A DNA stretch of 64,000 nucleotides from Hyaloperonospora brassicae (taxonomy: Eukaryota; Oomycota; Peronosporomycetes; Peronosporales; Peronosporaceae): positions 1 through 64,000 of the forward strand of contig CANTFL010001471.1 in NCBI GenBank assembly GCA_947650285.1, read 5' to 3'. A program made the translations under genes and the position numbers. Of this stretch, positions 59,336-64,000 are shown one piece after another. The notes beneath the pieces are model-generated. The model ran no database searches and was not told the origin of the DNA. It saw only the letters and a program-made list of their open reading frames with translations. Each line of letters starts with the position of its first letter. Within the stretch, counting starts at the first letter, position 1.

Positions 59336-62300
59336 GCAAGCCAACGTAGAACACCGGGTGTGTGTGAAATTCGCGCGGAAGATTGAGCGTATAATCAGGT
59401 ACCTTATGAACGACGACCTTGAATGGTCCAATATAGCGCACTACAACTTCGTCTTGAAGACAGCAGACACTACATTTGTAAGTAGGTTTTAGCATTAATA
59501 ATACTTTGTCTCCGACCTCATAATTTATAATTCATGCCTCTGCCTTTGGCATCGGCTTGTTGCCTTTGTATGTCTTGACTATCAGCCAGGGTTACGCACA
59601 TGTCGTAAGGCATTTAATCGCGCTGCGAGAAACTCACTCACCTGTTTTTAAACAGTAGCAGGGATGATATCATCAATCCGATCGGCCAACCCTCCCCCAT
59701 AAAGCTTTAAACCGCGTAGTGATAGCATGAACGGAACGCGAGGGTATGTGAGACCATTCAAGTAGAATAGTGTGTAGCCGGTGGAGGCATGCACGGCGTT
59801 ATTCAACGCAAAATCAACGACAGGGAGCATCGCACTCCGACGCTTGGGCGTTTCAGCGCAAACACTTCGCAAGATGTCACCGATGATGCGTATCACGCGT
59901 TCAATTTGACCGTGTCTCCAACTTATCCGCTGTTGACATGTCCGATCGTGTGCCGAGCACCTTATAGATGGACTTCCAAGAAATTACCATTGATGCGAGG
60001 GTCTATACTAGAGATAATTGACAAAGGCATACCGTTTTGTCGAAACACTCAGTCGATAAACAGCGAAGCTATACCTTCACCATCGATAAAATCCGGCACC
60101 GCCGCTAAATGAGCCATCTTGCTCAAACGGTCAACATAGACCACGATACCCGTATCGTCATACGAATCTATCGGTAAACCGAACAGGAAGTCCATACTGA
60201 TGGACTCACAACACCTTTTGGTTACATGCAGGCTAATGAACGGCGCTGCTGCGTGAGCTGAGGATTTCACCCGTTGATACGTTTCGCACGTAAGCACATA
60301 GGTACCGACCCATTCGACAGTTTTGGCCACCAAAAGCATTGGATAACTGAGCCATAGGTATTCTCAAGATCGAGATGAACACTCGACGCAGTATCATGTG
60401 CATCATAGAGGATTCAACACTTCAATTCCTCATTATGAGGGGAACGATGAGAGGAGTATGATCAACATCCGTGATATAGCGCAGTATGCCTTAATCGATG
60501 GAATGTCAACGTAGCCTCGCACGTAATCTTGTCGACAAATCCATGTCTGATTCCTCAAACTCTTCGGTCCCAAGAGCACGTAGCAGAGCTACACAGTGTT
60601 CATCCTTGGCATATGCCGTACGAATTAGGTCAGTGACCGACGACGACAGAGTCGTCACATGAGCGAGATCATAATCAGGCATGCGAGATAATTTATCAGC
60701 CAAAGCACTCTGCGTCTCCGGCTTACACTTCACCTCGAAGTTGTACTAGGCAAATAAGGAAAGCCAACTAGCCGTTCTCGATACGAGACGAGGAGACTGG
60801 GTCGCAGTGCGTAATGACGCATGATAGTTATGCTTACAAACGGCTTAGAGACAAGCAGATGAACTCTGAATTTGACCAGAGCATACTTCATTGCAAGTAG
60901 TTCTGTTCCATTTACTAGGTAGCTCTTTTTTGCTGCTTTCAGCTGTCGATACTCAAACGCAATGACGCATTCCCGTACATCAATATCTGTTTGTAATAGA
61001 GCACTGCCTATGGCTAAGTCAGTTGCGTCACAGACGACACTGAAAGGCCGATCAGGCAAAGCCAAGATTGGTGCATGAAGGAGACTCTCCTTTACTGATT
61101 GAAAATCATCATGCTCGGTGCTAGTACAGCACCATTCCACATCCTTTTTCCGGAGATTAGATAATGACCAATCCATATCTGCGTAATTCGCACTGTACTT
61201 TCAATATTGGATTGGCAAGGCCAAGACACTTACATAAGTCCTTTTAGTTATTGGAGCCGGCCAATCAGCTATGGCTTTAACCTTAGCGGGATCTGCTCTA
61301 GAGCCTAGCCTCCCAATGAAGAACCCTAAAAAGGGAATCTCTGCTGCACCAAAGATGCATTTAAGTGCGATGAAATGTAACTTATTCGTGCGCATGCACT
61401 CAAAATCCCCTCGTAGATAGTCAATGTGATTGTCCACTTCCGAAACGCCGTTCACAGCACGACTATGGACAAAGATGTCGACAAATTACGTCTGTGCATA
61501 ACCTCGGTGAGGTCTGAGCAATCCTGTCACAAGACGATTGAATGTAGCCGGGGCATTTGATAAACCTTGCGGCATAACAAGCCACTCCCAGAGCATACCG
61601 CTCAGAGTGCTGACCGCTGTCAGCGGAATGTCGCTTTCTCGCATGAGCAGCTGGTAAGAACCATCGACTAAGTCGAGCGCACTGTACATTGTACATCCCA
61701 CCATATTGTTCTGAAGAACATCTTTTCTCGAAATCGGTATCTGAGCCGGGATGTTGGCCCCATTAAGCTTATTGTAAGCATGAACAATGCGCCACTTCCC
61801 ATTGAGCTTTTTGACATATAAGTTCGGTGTGGAATGAGGATATATGCTCTCACCTACCATTCCTGCCGCGTGCTTTGCACGAAAGAAGCCGTCAATGACG
61901 TCACACTGTTCTTTTGGTGAAGGGACATTGCCGTGTTACGCAGAATCTAATTCCAAGAACCAAGTCAATTTCATGACGCACACATCTGTCGAGAGATAAG
62001 ACAAACGGTGGGTCGTGACACAATGCGTACTGAAAATCCTTTACCAAAGGATAGAACGGATCCATAGGATCCTTGAAAATCAAAATACCACTACACGCAC
62101 TAAGTGCCGTTCTTGTGTCTTCCAGGACTGAATCGTTCAATAACGAGGATAACTTTTAGCTCAACATCAGGTCAAGTGACCACGAAATCGGATTACTCTC
62201 TTGTCTTCAAGGATCAACTAAATTACCGAACTGACATTTCGTCTAGCTTAAATAGAGTGTCCAAGGAAAAAGAAATCTCTAGGCTAATCATGCCATCAAC

Positions 62301-63340
62301 ATGGCCAGACACTCCGTTGACAAGCGCATATAGTATATTTGTACGATTATCAATTCGTGACGTCCTGGACGATGGACACTTCAAATTTGCCACCTGAAGC
62401 CAGGGTTGTTTTCTCAAAGGAATCTTTCGCCTCCTAGAGGCCTAGAAAGTAGGGTCCTTATAGTTGCCAATAATCTTAGCACGCTCTATACGAGAGCTTA
62501 TATATTAAGTGACATTTGGGGAAGCGTTACATCACTCGAAAATTTCACCCAGTGGATTCGAACGTGCCACTTCCCGTGCATTATGTAAAACTATTTCTGA
62601 ATGTTTCGGCTTCTCGCCAACAATGTCAAATCCGACATTCAGTTAGTTGTCATCGCGGCCGCCTTCACTCGGTGAATTTTCACGTGCCACCCCACTCACA
62701 CCAAAGTAATTACATTCTTGATGACTCGGGCTTAGGCCAACCATATCTACAGTGCGCAGTGTCTCATTATCGTAACGAGTATCACTCAACAAAGAACTAG
62801 TTGCTTCACATACGGCGAAAGAGTACCGCCTAAAATTCATGTCATTGATATTAAAGTTAACGAAATCGGACATACTAATGTCCAGCACGTTGACATCCTC
62901 TGTTATTGGCTCGCGCCAATAGTGATTTTTTTGCCTAGCAAAGGTGAGAAAATGACTCTCCATAGATTCTCTAGGAACATTGCGCGTTGTGCCTGAGGTC
63001 TTAGACCCCCTATTGTTCTATGGCTCATGTAGTTTAATCTATACCATACCTATGATGAAATTACATTTTAAATTCGAAGTGAGGACAAGACAGCGTTCAA
63101 TGCTGTCAAAGTTCAAAACCTTTACTCCAATGTTTAATGGAACTTTAGGAAAAGCGAAGCGATTACCAGTCGCTAAACAAACGGTGATCAAATCACCTTC
63201 ATGCGCTTTTGAGCGCTTCAGCGTATCGCTGACTTACCTCAAGGGAACGACGTCGAGAATAATTGCATGATGCTCCAGAATCGACTCAAATCAACTGCTG
63301 CCTCAGCGACTAACAAGCCAGGCTTTTATCCACGCTCTGT
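58960..63340 (-). pseudogene. pol of the second chromovirus copy (heavily broken)
   Basis: Read on the minus strand from right to left: protease VDSGASCN (near 63270-63287); the RT block NGKWRIVHAYNKLNGANIP (around 61790), which keeps the Trp that is a stop in copy 1; RNase H VVCDATDLAIGSALLQTD (about 61000); integrase finger CETYQRVKSS and core MDFLFGLPIDSYD (about 60190); LLKPYRDPSLVN (about 59300); and a chromodomain remnant FHV-stop-RLLKRRR with YQYLVKWRG (about 58990-59050). Many stops and shifts. It serves mainly to show what copy 1 has lost. Confidence 0.85.
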
Positions 63341-63419
63341 GATGATAGGCTCAGAGCTCCTTGGGGATTAGCCCTGCTTTTCTCTACCTTTTAGAGAAGT
63401 GACCGAACACAGTTCTACC

Positions 63420-64000
63420 CTAGCAGACCACCTCGCGTCCACTGAGATTCGACGTTCCCCGTGCCATTCCTAGATTCCGGTTGGGGCCGGGGTTTCGACT
63501 TATATGAATATGGCGCTGTTTGCGCAAAGGATAAGTGGGACGCAAGTGTTTAGTGCTATTGCACGTGTAACAGCGTCTCGTTTCCTGTTGTTGCTCCACA
63601 ACCTGAACCTCAGTTTCACCTTCATCTTCAGCATGGCTGAGATCCATCGGTTTAGGCTGACAGTTAGCCAAGGTGCATGTAGAAATTTTTATCGCAAAGA
63701 TGGGGTTGTAACCATTCCAACCAATTCTGGCCGACTAAAAGTTGTGATCAACAATTTGATCGATGCTCACAGCCTCTTTAAAAAGTAGAGGGATGGACCG
63801 AAAGACCTCAATTCTGGCCACGCCAGTACGAAGACCTTCCATTAAGACAGTCACACAGACTGTCTCAGGGAGATGGTCAGACTGCATAGCAGCCATCAGT
63901 GTTCTCAGCTCTTGGACATAGTCCATTAAGTCATTCTTACCCTGAATGGTATACAAGAAGAGTGAGCGCACGCGATAAGACTAGTTAAGCAGAGAGAAAA
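63420..64000 (-). pseudogene. gag of the second chromovirus copy, partial
   Basis: Contains QGKNDLMDYVQELRTLMAAM (about 63890-63950) and the zinc-knuckle remnant CYTCNSTKHLRPTY, in which the final Cys is replaced by Tyr. The N-terminal part is beyond the window. Stops separate the two parts. Confidence 0.8.

Larger units (their letters stand above)
57402..64000 (-). mobile_element. Second chromovirus copy, minus strand, cut by the window end
   Basis: Same family as 8188-15713, in opposite orientation. It contains the 3' LTR (57402-57929), the additional antisense ORF (here plus strand), chromodomain remnant, integrase, RNase H, RT, protease and most of gag; the 5' LTR lies beyond 64000. It is more decayed than copy 1: reading frames are shorter and frameshifts and stops more numerous. 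The RT catalytic region reads stop-FVDI instead of YFDD, so it is also inactive. Confidence 0.9.

Overview
This is eukaryotic nuclear DNA, most likely from an oomycete of the Phytophthora / downy mildew group. The evidence is compact protein genes, short GT-AG introns (78-100 bases) with CTAAC-type branch sites, initiator-like motifs of the TCATTY type just upstream of start codons, a chromodomain-bearing Ty3/gypsy element, an atypical HAD/DFN kinase of a kind I associate with oomycetes (from memory), and a tandem family of small secreted proteins. No prokaryotic operon or CRISPR structure is present. The species cannot be named from the sequence.

Layout. 1-218 is the end of a gypsy-type LTR. 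2.5-5.0 kb holds two tail-to-tail PX-RING genes: the plus-strand copy is intact and the minus-strand copy is a decayed paralogue. 6.36-7.70 kb is an intact N-myristoyltransferase gene on the minus strand. 8.19-15.71 kb is a complete but disabled chromovirus with two LTRs. 15.7-34.35 kb is an AT-rich, gene-poor stretch with scattered retroelement debris, including Ty1/copia reverse-transcriptase pieces, a possible Pol III-promoted repeat and one possible small spliced gene. 34.35-38.6 kb is a second gene island: a membrane-anchored atypical protein kinase with two introns, a weakly supported minus-strand ORF, and a WD40-TPR protein of WDTC1 type. 39.38-53.91 kb is a head-to-tail array of nine near-identical units of about 1.64 kb. 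Each unit carries one 122-residue secreted protein with a Gly/Trp/Tyr-rich tail. 53.9-57.4 kb is AT-rich and unassigned. 57.4-64 kb is a second, older copy of the same chromovirus on the minus strand, cut by the window end.

Two things stand out. First, both chromovirus copies carry a long reading frame of about 432-434 codons on the strand opposite gag-pol. It lies between the chromodomain and the 3' LTR and overlaps the end of pol. In both copies it starts and ends at equivalent places. In copy 1 it stays in a single frame over 1.3 kb with only four internal stops. It looks like an additional antisense gene of this retrotransposon family. Second, the nine-unit array of a secreted glycine/tryptophan-rich protein shows stepwise variants from one end to the other, as expected from recent expansion by unequal exchange.

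The housekeeping genes (NMT, PX-RING, kinase, WDTC1-like) do not form a pathway. They are ordinary gene-island neighbours separated by mobile-element-rich DNA.
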